A stretch of DNA of 64,000 nt from Enterobacter sp. SA187 (GCF_001888805.2 NZ_CP019113.1:1240001-1304000), one strand, 5' to 3'. Shown: positions 8,035 through 17,613, counted from the first letter of the stretch. The notes: generated by a model not told the origin, from the letters alone. Numbers and translations are program-made.

Positions 8035-9339
8035 ATGTCGCTCTGGTTTTCACATCCGCTGTTCCTTCCGTCGCTGATTGTTGGCGTCACCATCGTGCTC
8101 TGGGCAACGTCACTGCTGCCGGAGTTTATTACCGCGCTGTTGTTTTTTGCGGCGGCGATGGTGGCAAAAATCGCCCCGCCGGACGTCATTTTCGGCGGCT
8201 TCGCTTCTTCAGCCTTCTGGCTGGTATTCAGCGGATTTGTGCTCGGCGTGGCGATCCGCAAAACCGGGCTGGCAGACCGGGCGGCGAGGGCGCTGTCGGC
8301 GAGGCTCACCGACTCCTGGCCGTTGATGGTCGGCAGCGTGGTACTGCTGAGCTATGCGCTGGCATTTGTCATGCCGTCGAACATGGGGCGTATAGCGCTA
8401 TTGATGCCGATTGTCGCGGCAATGGCGGCGCGGGCCGGGATCAACGACGGCACGCGCGCCTGGTACGGGCTGGCGCTGGCGGTGGGCTTCGGCACTTTTC
8501 AGCTGTCGGCGACCATTCTGCCTGCTAACGTGCCGAATCTGGTGATGAGCGGGGCGGCGGAAGGCTCTTACGGCATTCATCTTAACTATCTGCCCTACCT
8601 GCTGCTGCATACGCCGGTGCTCGGCATTCTGAAAGGCCTGGTGCTGATCGGGCTGATATGCTGGCTGTTTCCCGGTAAACCACATGCGCCGCGCGAGCTG
8701 GCTCCCGCCGGGCCGATGAGCCGGGAGGAAAAACGACTCGCCTGGCTGCTGGCGGTGGTGCTGATCATGTGGGTGAGCGAGAGCTGGCACGGTATCGGTC
8801 CGGCGTGGACCGGGCTGGCGGCGGCATGCGTCACCCTGTTGCCGCGCGTGGGTTTCATCACCGGCGACGAGTTTGCCAGCGGCGTGAATATGCGCACCTG
8901 TATTTATGTGGCGGGCATTTTAGGGCTTGCGATCACCGTGACTCAGACCGGCATTGGCAGCGCCGTAGGCGGCGCGCTGCTGCACGTGATGCCGCTCGAT
9001 CCCGATAATCCCTTCACCAGTTTTCTTGCCCTGACCGGCATCACCACGGCGTTAAACTTTATTATGACCGCCAACGGCGTACCGGCGTTGTACACCACGC
9101 TGGCGCAGAGTTTCGCCGATGCGACGGGCTTTCCGCTGCTGTCGGTGATCATGATTCAGGTGCTGGGGTATTCGACGCCGCTGCTGCCGTATCAGGCATC
9201 GCCTATCGTGGTGGCGATGGCGCTGGGCAAAGTGCCGGCGCGGGCGGGAATGCTGCTCTGTCTGGCGCTGGCGGTGGCAACCTATCTGGTGCTGCTGCCG
9301 CTGGATTATCTGTGGTTCAGTATTCTGGGACGGCTGTAA
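8035..9339 (+). CDS. SLC13/DASS-type anion transporter
   Basis: 434 residues, strongly hydrophobic, with about 11-12 predicted membrane helices. It resembles the divalent anion:sodium symporter (DASS/SLC13) and citrate-Mg symporter superfamily. The short S-N-M-G-R motif near residue 103 and the T-A-N-G-V-P segment near 342 occupy positions where the family has its substrate and sodium clamshell motifs (S-N-T, S-N-V). Substrates of the family are sulfate, succinate, malate, tartrate or citrate; the sequence does not say which. AGGAGA precedes the ATG by nine bases. The gene lies between cdh and tpiA, which are neighbours in E. coli K-12, so it is an addition here or a loss there. Its high GC content matches the region. 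Confidence 0.8.
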   Translation: MSLWFSHPLFLPSLIVGVTIVLWATSLLPEFITALLFFAAAMVAKIAPPDVIFGGFASSAFWLVFSGFVLGVAIRKTGLADRAARALSARLTDSWPLMVGSVVLLSYALAFVMPSNMGRIALLMPIVAAMAARAGINDGTRAWYGLALAVGFGTFQLSATILPANVPNLVMSGAAEGSYGIHLNYLPYLLLHTPVLGILKGLVLIGLICWLFPGKPHAPRELAPAGPMSREEKRLAWLLAVVLIMWVSESWHGIGPAWTGLAAACVTLLPRVGFITGDEFASGVNMRTCIYVAGILGLAITVTQTGIGSAVGGALLHVMPLDPDNPFTSFLALTGITTALNFIMTANGVPALYTTLAQSFADATGFPLLSVIMIQVLGYSTPLLPYQASPIVVAMALGKVPARAGMLLCLALAVATYLVLLPLDYLWFSILGRL

Positions 9340-9343
9340 AAAA

Positions 9344-9410
9344 GCCCGGTGGCGCTGGCGCTTACCGGGCCTGGAGAACCGCAGGGCGGGTTAGCGAAGC
9401 GCCACCCGCC
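9344..9410. repeat. Pair of REP-like hairpins between the SLC13 gene and tpiA
   Basis: Two adjacent GC-rich imperfect palindromes between convergent genes: GCCCGGT (9344-9350) with ACCGGGC (9364-9370), and GGCGGGT (about 9385-9391) with ACCCGCC (9404-9410). The layout resembles a bacterial interspersed mosaic element of REP units. It probably also stops or stabilises both convergent transcripts. Confidence 0.7.
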
Positions 9411-9421
9411 GCAAAGGTTTT

Positions 9422-10189
9422 TTACGCTTGTTTAGCCGCTTCTGCCGCTTTCACGATCACCGCGAAGGCGTCAGCTTTCAGGGAAGCACCGCCAACCAGC
9501 GCGCCGTCGATGTCCGGCTGGGCGAACAGTTCAGCTGCGTTACCGGCGTTTACAGAACCGCCGTACTGGATGATGACCTGCTCAGCCACGTTCGCATCCA
9601 CTTTCGCGATGTGGTCGCGGATGAATTTGTGTACTGCCTGCGCCTGCGCAGGGGTAGCGGATTTGCCGGTACCGATAGCCCAGACCGGTTCGTAGGCAAT
9701 CACTGCGCCTTCAAAGGCGGCCGCGCCCTGAGTTTTCAGCACCGCGTCGATCTGACGTGCGCACACTTCTTCGGTTTTACCCGCTTCGTTTTCCGCTTCG
9801 GTTTCACCGATGCACAGCACCGGGATCAGACCCTGTTCTTTCAGCACAGCGAATTTTTTAGCGATGAACTCATCGGATTCCGCGTGGTAAGTACGACGCT
9901 CAGAGTGACCGATGATGATGTATTTTGCGCCGATGTCTTTCAGCATTTCTGCGGAGGTTTCACCGGTGAATGCGCCAGACAGGTTAACGTCGACGTTCTG
10001 CGCGCCGAGGATGATGTGGCTACCGTCTGCGGCACGTTTCGCCAGATCCAGGTACAGGTCCGGCGGCGCGATAGCAACGCCACAGCCAGATACGCCAGCC
10101 AGTTCGGTACGCAGGTTAGCAATCAGCTCATTTACCATGTGGCGGTTGCCGTTCAGTTTCCAGTTACCCATCACTAAAGGATGTCGCAT
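9422..10189 (-). CDS. tpiA: TpiA, triosephosphate isomerase
   Basis: 255 residues, exact family length. It interconverts dihydroxyacetone phosphate and glyceraldehyde 3-phosphate in glycolysis, and also channels glycerol carbon from the glp genes nearby. Key residues are visible: N-x-K near 11-13, the electrophile His in G-H-S-E-R-R near 95, the catalytic Glu in A-Y-E-P-V-W-A-I-G-T-G near 167 and the flexible phosphate loop that follows. The frame opens two codons earlier (ATG AAA ATG), but only the second ATG has a ribosome site (GGAGA) at a workable distance of about seven bases. Confidence 0.98.
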   Translation of the reverse strand: MRHPLVMGNWKLNGNRHMVNELIANLRTELAGVSGCGVAIAPPDLYLDLAKRAADGSHIILGAQNVDVNLSGAFTGETSAEMLKDIGAKYIIIGHSERRTYHAESDEFIAKKFAVLKEQGLIPVLCIGETEAENEAGKTEEVCARQIDAVLKTQGAAAFEGAVIAYEPVWAIGTGKSATPAQAQAVHKFIRDHIAKVDANVAEQVIIQYGGSVNAGNAAELFAQPDIDGALVGGASLKADAFAVIVKAAEAAKQA

Positions 10190-10295
10190 TTTCATTCTCC
10201 ACGCGTTAAGCGAATCAAGGAATATGGCTGCCGTTCAGGACAGCATGGTCTGTGAACAGTATAGAGATTCATCCCCTCAAAGGCTTTGCTTTTTG

Positions 10296-10895
10296 TCATT
10301 TATTGTTGCCTTCAGGTGTCTCAGATAGCGTCAGCTTAATCGGTTCAACAGCGAAGGTCAGCCCCTTTTCGCCGTTATCTGCCACTACATAACGCAATGC
10401 GCCCTCGGTTTCGGCGAAATAAACTTTGCCTTTACCGCCAGCGAGAATTTTTTGCAGCTTTTGCAGACTTTGCGCGCTGGTCAACGTGGGAGTGAAAACG
10501 CGCAGGACGGCGGCCATATATTCCTGCGCTTTCGCCTTCGAGGCTTTCTGATCCGGCCCGCGGATCGGCAGCCAGGTGATCTGCATCGATTTGATCTTCA
10601 GCGTGCCGCGCTCCAGCGCGGTTGAGGCATAGAGATTATCGTTAATCTTGCTGGCGGCCCGCGTCAGGCTGGCGCGATCGGTACGCGAATCTATAGCGCG
10701 AAACTCGTTCAGCGTAAGCCCTGGGTTGGCGGTATTAAATTTTTCCCGGAACGCGCTGATAGAGAGATCAAAGGTGGGCGCGCCCGTCACCAGGTAAGGG
10801 GCCGTTGCCGCCAGCGGCGCGTCCACGGCGCGGCCTGCCAGGCTGGTCAGCAGCAGGGAAAGCAACAGGCAAACCCGTAAATCCCGTATCTTCAT
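10296..10895 (-). CDS. yiiQ: YiiQ, secreted DUF1454 protein of unknown function
   Basis: About 199 residues, matching E. coli YiiQ over its whole length. An N-terminal signal peptide (M-K-I-R-D-L ... S-L-A-G-R-A) suggests the protein is periplasmic. The rest is the DUF1454 domain; no catalytic motif is apparent. Function is unknown. An ATG two codons upstream (10901) is possible, but the ribosome site AGAGGA is better placed for 10895, which also gives the E. coli length. It lies upstream of tpiA in the same direction and is divergent from yiiR. Confidence 0.88.
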   Translation of the reverse strand: MKIRDLRVCLLLSLLLTSLAGRAVDAPLAATAPYLVTGAPTFDLSISAFREKFNTANPGLTLNEFRAIDSRTDRASLTRAASKINDNLYASTALERGTLKIKSMQITWLPIRGPDQKASKAKAQEYMAAVLRVFTPTLTSAQSLQKLQKILAGGKGKVYFAETEGALRYVVADNGEKGLTFAVEPIKLTLSETPEGNNK

Positions 10896-11008
10896 CAACA
10901 TCGTCCTCTGTGCAATGTGTTGCCGATTAAAACGATAACCGTCCCGCTTGTCAAAAACGGCGCTGATCAGGGTAAACTACGCGGCATTACGATTATAAGG
11001 AACCTTAC

Positions 11009-11428
11009 ATGACCATACAGCAGTGGTTATTCTCATTTAAAGGACGTATTGGGCGTCGTGACTTCTGGATCTGGATCGCGCTCTGGGCGCTGGCCATGGT
11101 GTTGCTGTTTACGCTCGCCGGTAAAGGACTGATGGATCTGCAAATGGCCGCTTTTGCGCTGGTGTGCCTGATATGGCCGACGGCATGCGTAACCGTCAAG
11201 CGGCTGCACGATCGCAATAAATCCGGCCTGTGGGCGTTACTGATGGTGGTAGCGTGGATCTTACTGGCCGGGAACTGGGCGGTGCTGGGCGGCGTCTGGG
11301 TCTGGGCGGTCGGACGCTTCATTCCGACGCTGATCATGGTAATGCTCTTGATCGACCTGGGCGCGTTTGTGGGCACCCAGGGCGAAAATAAGTTCGGCAA
11401 AGACACGCTGGACGTGAAGTTCCGTTAA
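11009..11428 (+). CDS. yiiR: YiiR, DUF805 inner-membrane protein
   Basis: 139 residues. It begins with W-L-F-S-F-K-G-R-I-G-R-R-D-F-W, the signature of DUF805 membrane proteins, and has about four membrane helices. The conserved R-L-H-D-R segment sits near residue 70. Function is not known for the family. AAGGAA precedes the start. Its TAA stop directly abuts the TAA of fpr coming from the other strand (shared TTAATTA), so the two genes converge with no spacer. It is a little shorter at the C-terminus than the E. coli protein. Confidence 0.9.
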   Translation: MTIQQWLFSFKGRIGRRDFWIWIALWALAMVLLFTLAGKGLMDLQMAAFALVCLIWPTACVTVKRLHDRNKSGLWALLMVVAWILLAGNWAVLGGVWVWAVGRFIPTLIMVMLLIDLGAFVGTQGENKFGKDTLDVKFR

Positions 11429-12175
11429 TTACCAGTAATGCTCAGCGGTCATATGACCCGGACGGCGACGCAAATGTTTGGTCATCTGCCGGGTATCTTT
11501 CAGTAACTGCTGGGTATCACGCACCATCTGCGGATTACCGCACAGCATCACGTGGCTGGTCGCGGTATCCATCGGCAGTCCCACGGCTTTTTCCAGTTCT
11601 CCGCTTTCAATCAGCGCCGGTACGCGCCCGTGCAGCGAGCCGGAAACCGTTTCACGGCTGACTACCGTCTGTATATGCAGTTTTCCTTCGTAGCGCTTTT
11701 GCAGCTCCAGCATTAGCGGCAGATAGCTGAGATCCGCGGCGTAACGCGCAGCGTGCACCAGCACCAGGTTTTTAAAGCGCTCCAGCCCTTTGCCTTCCTG
11801 CAACATCGACAGATAAGGCCCAATCGCCGTACCCGTCGCCAGCATCCACAGAGTGTCGCAGTCCGGCACTTCATCAAGCACAAAGAAACCGGCGGCTTCG
11901 GCCACGATGAGCACTTCATCACCGGGTTTCAGCGCCGCCAGCCGTGGGCTGAGCTTACCGTCCGGCACCGTGACCAGATAGAATTCCAGATCGGGATCGG
12001 AAGGGGCATTGACATAAGAGTAGGCGCGCTGTACGCGCTCGCCGTCAATCTCCAGTCCCAGCTTGGCAAACTGACCGGCAGTGAAGGGATTAACGGGGGC
12101 ATGAACGGTGAGACTAAAGAGCGCATCGGTCCAGAATTCAACCTTTACGACTTTTCCTGTTACCCAATCCGCCAT
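11429..12175 (-). CDS. fpr: Fpr, ferredoxin/flavodoxin-NADP+ reductase
   Basis: 248 residues, the E. coli length. An FAD-binding barrel (residues 1-100, with R-A-Y-S-Y-V-N near 51-57) is followed by an NADP-binding domain with G-T-G-T-A-I-G-P near 112-119 and ends in the family C-terminus A-E-H-Y-W. It passes electrons from NADPH to flavodoxin or ferredoxin, feeding radical-SAM enzymes, biotin and methionine synthesis and SoxR resetting. In E. coli it is part of the SoxRS regulon; I could not confidently mark a Sox box upstream. Confidence 0.97.
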   Translation of the reverse strand: MADWVTGKVVKVEFWTDALFSLTVHAPVNPFTAGQFAKLGLEIDGERVQRAYSYVNAPSDPDLEFYLVTVPDGKLSPRLAALKPGDEVLIVAEAAGFFVLDEVPDCDTLWMLATGTAIGPYLSMLQEGKGLERFKNLVLVHAARYAADLSYLPLMLELQKRYEGKLHIQTVVSRETVSGSLHGRVPALIESGELEKAVGLPMDTATSHVMLCGNPQMVRDTQQLLKDTRQMTKHLRRRPGHMTAEHYW

Positions 12176-12227
12176 GATTATCTCCTGTTCTGATGCGATG
12201 CCTTATCTTCGTTTCTCAACCCTGACA

Positions 12228-12269
12228 TTTCCAGCCCGCAGGGGCCGGAAAGCTCATTTGATCAAATGA
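12228..12269. terminator. Two palindromes between fpr and glpX
   Basis: Downstream of glpX (minus strand) lie a perfect 16-base palindrome TCATTTGATCAAATGA (12254-12269) and a GC-rich hairpin TTTCCAGCCC / GGGGCCGGAAA (12228-12251, one mismatch). The second may act as a glpX terminator, although no T-run follows. The first has a Dam site at its centre. Confidence 0.5.
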
Positions 12270-12271
12270 TT

Positions 12272-13282
12272 TCAGAGAATATGTCGCTGTACGTCCACGT
12301 CTTTACGATCCAGATAATGAATGGATTTAATGCGGCGAATGGTGCGCGATTTGCCACGGATCAGCAGCGTTTCGGTGGTCGCCATATTGCCTTTACGGGT
12401 GATGCCGTCCAGCAGATCGCCTTTGGTGATGCCGGTGGCCGAGAAAATCACGTTGTCGTTACGCGCCATATCATCCAGCTGAAGCACGGTGCCTGCCTCA
12501 ATGCCCATCGCTTTGCAGCGCGCCAGCTCCTGCTCGCCGATGCGACGATTTTCCTCGCTGTCGCCTTTGACGGTGTGACGTGCCAGCAGACGGCCCTGCA
12601 TGTCGCCGTCCAGCGCGCGGATCACCGCGGCTGACACCACGCCCTCCGGCGCACCGCCGATGCCGTACAGCACGTCCACTTCGCTGTCAGGCATACAGGT
12701 GAGAATGGATGCGGCGACATCGCCATCCGGAATGGCGAACACGCGCACGCCGAGCTTTTGCATTTCCGCGATCACGCCGTCGTGGCGCGGTTTCGCCAGA
12801 ATGGTGACCGTCAGTTCAGAAAGCGGTTTTTGCAGCGCAGCAGCGACGTTACGCAGGTTTTGTTCCAGCGGCAGGTTGAGATCGATGGCGCCTTTCGCGC
12901 CGGGCCCGACAATGAGTTTTTCCATATACATGTCAGGCGCGTTCAGGAAGGTGCCTTTATCGCCCACTGCCAGCACCGCCAGCGCATTGGCCTGGCCCAT
13001 CGCCGTCATGCGGGTACCTTCGATAGGATCCACGGCGATATCCACCGCATCGCCGTTGCCGGTACCGACTTTTTCACCGATGTAGAGCATCGGCGCTTCG
13101 TCGATTTCACCTTCGCCAATCACGATGGTGCCGTCGATATTGACCTGATTAAGCATGATGCGCATGGCGTGTACCGCTGCGCCATCGGCAACGTTTTTGT
13201 CGCCGCGGCCCAGCCACTTATAGCCCGCCAGCGCGGCAGCTTCCGTTACGCGGGAAAATTCGATGGCAAGTTCTCGTTTCAT
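12272..13282 (-). CDS. glpX: GlpX, class II fructose-1,6-bisphosphatase
   Basis: 336 residues. It hydrolyses fructose 1,6-bisphosphate to fructose 6-phosphate with Mn2+ in gluconeogenesis. Metal-binding motifs of the inositol-phosphatase-like fold are present: G-E-G-E-I-D-E-A-P near 57 and D-P-I-E-G-T near 85. The frame stays open 37 codons upstream, but those codons are translation of the interspersed palindromic repeat (P-S-P-L-P-Q-G-E-G), so the start is at 13282, giving the E. coli N-terminus M-x-R-E-L-A-I-E-F. It is last of the glpFKX cluster, separated from glpK by a repeat. Confidence 0.97.
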   Translation of the reverse strand: MKRELAIEFSRVTEAAALAGYKWLGRGDKNVADGAAVHAMRIMLNQVNIDGTIVIGEGEIDEAPMLYIGEKVGTGNGDAVDIAVDPIEGTRMTAMGQANALAVLAVGDKGTFLNAPDMYMEKLIVGPGAKGAIDLNLPLEQNLRNVAAALQKPLSELTVTILAKPRHDGVIAEMQKLGVRVFAIPDGDVAASILTCMPDSEVDVLYGIGGAPEGVVSAAVIRALDGDMQGRLLARHTVKGDSEENRRIGEQELARCKAMGIEAGTVLQLDDMARNDNVIFSATGITKGDLLDGITRKGNMATTETLLIRGKSRTIRRIKSIHYLDRKDVDVQRHIL

Positions 13283-13340
13283 TACAGACTCGTTTAAGAA
13301 AGAAATTGCCTGAAGTTTAACACAGAGAGAGGAGATACCA

Positions 13341-13437
13341 CCCTCACCCCGGCCCTCTCCCTGAGGGAGAGGGGAAGGGCAGGAACGGGGCACCGAATAA
13401 TCCCCTCTCCCATGGGGAGAGGGTTAGGGTGAGGGGA
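13341..13437. repeat. Long imperfect inverted repeat between glpK and glpX
   Basis: Outer arms CCCTCACCCCGGCCCTCTCC (from 13341) and its inverted partner ending at about 13436 (GAGAGGG-TTAGGGTGAGGG) face each other. Each arm also contains its own small palindrome (CTCTCCC TG AGGGAGAG and CTCTCCC AT GGGGAGAG). Such CCCTCACCCTAACCCTCTCCC units are scattered through enterobacterial intergenic regions. It can fold into a large cruciform or an mRNA hairpin and may reduce glpX expression relative to glpFK. Confidence 0.85.
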
Positions 13438-13440
13438 AAA

Positions 13441-14949
<1,509 letters not shown>

Positions 14950-14969
14950 AATTTTGTCCCGTAGTCACA

Positions 14970-15821
14970 TTACAGCGAAGCTTTTTGTTGTGCAGTGGCG
15001 CTGGCCGGAGCCTTCTCATCTTCCACTACGCAGGTATCGCAGGGCAGGTGGCGGCCAATCAGCTTACGATAGCCAAACGCACCCAGAGACGCGCCCACGA
15101 TCGGCCCAAACAGCGGCACCAGGAAGTAAGGAATATCTTTGCCGCCGGTGAAGGCAACGTCACCCCAGCCGGCAAGCCAGGCGAAGGTTTTAGGACCAAG
15201 ATCACGCGCCGGGTTCATCGCAAAGCCGGTCAGCGGCCCCATGGATGCCCCAATCACCGCGATGAGCAGGCCGATTAACAGCGGAGCCAGCGGGCCGCGC
15301 GGAATGCCGTTGCCATCGTCGCCCAGCGCCATGATCACGCCCATCAGAATAGCGGTAATCACCATTTCAACCGCGAAGGCCTGCACAAAATTGATATGCG
15401 GATTCGGATAAGTTGAGAAGATACCTGCCAGATCCAGACTTTCGACGCTACCGCGCACCATCTGATGCGATTGCTCAAAGTCGATGAAAAGATTGTAATA
15501 AAGCCCGTAAACGATCGCCGCTGCGCAAAACGCGCCGGCAAATTGAGAAACGATAAATGGTACAACTTTACGCCCGTCGAAACAGGCAAATCGCCATAAC
15601 GCAATGGTTACCGCCGGATTAAGATGTGCCCCGGAAACCCCTGCGGTCAGGTAGATGGCCATCGCCACGCCCAGACCCCAGATAATACTGATTTCCCACT
15701 GTCCAAAAGTGGCGCCTGCCACTTTCAGCGCTGCGACACATCCGACACCGAAGAAAATCAACAACCCGGTTCCGAGAAATTCGGCGATGCACTGGCCTTT
15801 CAAGGTTGATGTTTGACTCAT
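14970..15821 (-). CDS. glpF: GlpF, glycerol facilitator (aquaglyceroporin)
   Basis: 283 residues, six membrane helices and two half-helices. The two N-P-A motifs of the aquaporin fold are at residues about 68 (L-N-P-A-V) and 203 (M-N-P-A-R-D); the glycerol-selective Asp after the second one is present. It lets glycerol and small polyols diffuse through the inner membrane. The longer open frame upstream is rejected because the ATG at 15821 gives the E. coli start M-S-Q-T-S-T-L-K-G and has GGATCC-type spacing identical to E. coli. First gene of glpFK. Confidence 0.97.
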   Translation of the reverse strand: MSQTSTLKGQCIAEFLGTGLLIFFGVGCVAALKVAGATFGQWEISIIWGLGVAMAIYLTAGVSGAHLNPAVTIALWRFACFDGRKVVPFIVSQFAGAFCAAAIVYGLYYNLFIDFEQSHQMVRGSVESLDLAGIFSTYPNPHINFVQAFAVEMVITAILMGVIMALGDDGNGIPRGPLAPLLIGLLIAVIGASMGPLTGFAMNPARDLGPKTFAWLAGWGDVAFTGGKDIPYFLVPLFGPIVGASLGAFGYRKLIGRHLPCDTCVVEDEKAPASATAQQKASL

Positions 15822-16213
15822 AATCGGATCCTGAAGAGTGTAATGGTTATTGTTAGCGCGACTCAATGACAGTCACGATGCCCTGTAGACACGGTGTTAA
15901 TTTATCGTTAACGAGCAAAAACGAGAAATATCGAAATCAAAATGTGTGTACTCCGTCAATAAAATGAGCGTTTTCGCGCTATAAAGCGCGTTTTAACAGC
16001 AGCTCGAAAAGTGAGCTGAATCATTTCATTAACGAATGCGTTAACAATTTAGGGGTAGTTTCGCCAAACGCACCAGGTATATGCTTAAAAGTGTTGCAAA
16101 GCGCGATCTACAAGGGTTGTCGCTGGACAGGCGCGTGGTCGCTCCATACAATCGGGGGGATAGAGTGCGCGTTGAAACGGGCGTCGCCTTGCAAATCGGA
16201 ATTCAGGAGAGGT
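15822..16213. promoter_or_regulatory. glpF-zapB divergent region with GlpR operators
   Basis: A 392-base gap between divergent genes. The stretch 15900-15940 (TTTATCGTTAACGAGC followed by a second arm ACGAGAAATATCGAAAT) matches the tandem GlpR operators of E. coli glpFK almost exactly. A third similar site is at 15964-15983. GlpR represses the operon until glycerol 3-phosphate binds it; CRP-cAMP is known to activate it, but I see only a weak CRP-like sequence. The zapB side (16090-16213) is GC-rich with no gene that I can support; it presumably holds the zapB promoter. Confidence 0.75.
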
Positions 16214-16459
16214 ATGACTATGTCATTAGAAGTGTTTGAGAAGCTGGAAGCGAAAGTACAGCAGGCGATTGATACCATCACCCTGCTGCAGATGGAAATC
16301 GAAGAGCTGAAAGAAAAGAACAACTCGCTGTCACAGGAAATGCAGTCCGCACAGCACTCCCGCGAGCAGCTGGAGCGTGAGAACCACGAACTGAGAGAAC
16401 AGCAGTCCGGCTGGCAGGATCGTCTGCAGGCTTTATTAGGCCGCATGGAAGAAGTCTGA
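16214..16459 (+). CDS. zapB: ZapB, cell-division coiled-coil protein
   Basis: 81 residues, nearly all coiled coil with regular heptads (F-E-K-L-E-A-K-V ... R-L-Q-A-L-L-G-R-M-E-E-V). ZapB polymerises at midcell, stabilises the FtsZ ring with ZapA and links it through MatP to the chromosome terminus. The first ATG (16214, M-T-M-S-L-E) follows AGGAG by four bases; the second ATG (16220) has better spacing, and either may be used. The longer open frame upstream has no support. A strong terminator follows. Confidence 0.96.
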   Translation: MTMSLEVFEKLEAKVQQAIDTITLLQMEIEELKEKNNSLSQEMQSAQHSREQLERENHELREQQSGWQDRLQALLGRMEEV

Positions 16460-16471
16460 TTTATCTTCACT

Positions 16472-16500
16472 AAAAAAAGCATCCTTTGGATGCTTTTTTT
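16472..16500 (+). terminator. zapB terminator
   Basis: AAAAAAAGCATCC TTT GGATGCTTTTTTT, a symmetrical hairpin with A- and T-runs, so it can work in both directions. It separates zapB from the AT-rich insert. Confidence 0.92.
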
Positions 16501-16548
16501 ATTTCTAAAGTAGTAGTATGAACTCTTTAATTTCTCAAGGAATGTGAA

Positions 16549-17214
16549 ATGACAAAGAGAGCTGACATTATTGATAATATGGATCGATATATTACGAGGG
16601 AAATTAGGTCGGGGTTAATCTATACAGAAAACTTAGGTTGGATTGATTTAGGACATGCAAACCCCTCTGGTGCAGAAAGACTCTGGCATCAAATGGCAAT
16701 GCCACGTGGTGGTAATAATCAATACTTTGAAGTCAACTATTATCAGGATATGAAAAAAAGCATCTATGGTATAAATGCTGTCACGGGTATATATAGACGA
16801 TTTTTAGTACGCAGAGGATTGAATGATCGCGATTTGAAAGGAGTGGCGCTATCGATATTCATGGGTACTTCCCGCCAATTTGAAACCTTACAAGATTTTT
16901 GGCCCTATGTTCTGGTAACAGATAGCGGTTTTAGCGCTGAGGACCTGGTCTCAAATCTTTTTGGTTTCTATCAGGCTGTAGATTGTACGGATTACACTCC
17001 ATTGCTTGATATTTGCCCTAAAGAGAAAGCTTATCGTATCTGGGACTACTATGGCCCCGTGGGGGAATTTAAAAACAAAAGTGTACTTCCTCTCATTTTC
17101 CCGGATCCTATAGATAAGAAAGTAAAGCATCAGCCTTATCCGGGACACTTACCAGCATTTATGAATACAATAAAGCCTGTGGCAAACCCAGAGTGGATAA
17201 GAGAGATTTTCTGA
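16549..17214 (+). CDS. Unknown AT-rich protein, first gene of a two-gene insert
   Basis: 221 residues, no signal peptide or membrane helix, so probably cytosolic. I do not recognise it with certainty. The segment G-L-I-Y-T-E-N-L-G-W-I-D-L-G-H-A near residues 22-37 recalls the opening motif of DUF4056 proteins (tyrosine, then I-D-x-x-H), a family of unknown function; that link is weak and from memory. The protein is rich in Tyr, Trp and Phe and ends with a Pro-rich stretch. AAGGAA lies ten bases before the ATG. Base composition is much richer in A and T than in neighbouring genes, which suggests recent acquisition. The stop TGA overlaps the ATG of the next gene. zapB and rraA are direct neighbours in E. 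coli. Confidence 0.75.
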   Translation: MTKRADIIDNMDRYITREIRSGLIYTENLGWIDLGHANPSGAERLWHQMAMPRGGNNQYFEVNYYQDMKKSIYGINAVTGIYRRFLVRRGLNDRDLKGVALSIFMGTSRQFETLQDFWPYVLVTDSGFSAEDLVSNLFGFYQAVDCTDYTPLLDICPKEKAYRIWDYYGPVGEFKNKSVLPLIFPDPIDKKVKHQPYPGHLPAFMNTIKPVANPEWIREIF

Positions 17215-17609
17215 TGAAAAAACTCAGGTTGATATTAGCTGTTTTTTTCATAGTATCACTTGCACTTTTTTATTGCTATTCAATGACAAGAGTATTTTCA
17301 GATGAAGAATATACACAACAGGATTACTTTCGCTATCTCTTATTGACGCCAGAACCATTAAAGAAAGCACCACGCGTAACAGATAAATGGTACTTTATTG
17401 TGCATGCACAGGAAGTAAATGGTCTTCAAAAAAGCGAGCTTATTTTTAAAGAGATCCCAAAACCTGAAATTGATGTGAGGTTAGAACAACTCGAGAACTT
17501 TATAGATAATTATTACGATGATAATGCCATCATGAGTGTCTTTACTACATCATCCGATGGGAAATATGAATTACGTATCGTTTACTATGAGACGAATGAT
17601 AACACCTGA
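17214..17609 (+). CDS. Unknown small membrane-anchored or secreted protein, second gene of the insert
   Basis: 131 residues. Basic N-terminus M-K-K-L-R followed by a hydrophobic stretch (residues 6-26) that ends in C-Y-S, so it is either a membrane anchor or a signal sequence; there is no typical lipobox. The remaining 100 residues are hydrophilic, with W-Y-F-I-V-H-A near 62-68 and several acidic patches. I do not recognise the family. Its ATG overlaps the stop of the preceding gene (TGATG), so the two are translationally coupled and likely work together. It is as AT-rich as its partner. A cytosolic protein paired with a membrane-anchored one fits several roles (effector and immunity, envelope stress pair), none of which is shown. 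Confidence 0.72.
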   Translation: MKKLRLILAVFFIVSLALFYCYSMTRVFSDEEYTQQDYFRYLLLTPEPLKKAPRVTDKWYFIVHAQEVNGLQKSELIFKEIPKPEIDVRLEQLENFIDNYYDDNAIMSVFTTSSDGKYELRIVYYETNDNT

Positions 17610-17613
17610 AATT

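Noticed and set aside
8007..8528. 173-codon open frame overlapping the SLC13 gene
   Set aside because: Same-strand alternative frame; low-complexity Gly/Arg/Ala product and no membrane pattern, whereas the other frame gives a clean transporter.
9428..10177. 249-codon open frame antisense to tpiA
   Set aside because: Same reasons; tpiA is certain, and the product has no recognisable features.
13283..13393. 37-residue N-terminal extension of glpX
   Set aside because: It is translation of an intergenic palindromic repeat.
16549..17609. Toxin-antitoxin module between zapB and rraA
   Set aside because: Both proteins are too long for a classical type II pair and show no known toxin or antitoxin motif; kept only as an unknown pair.
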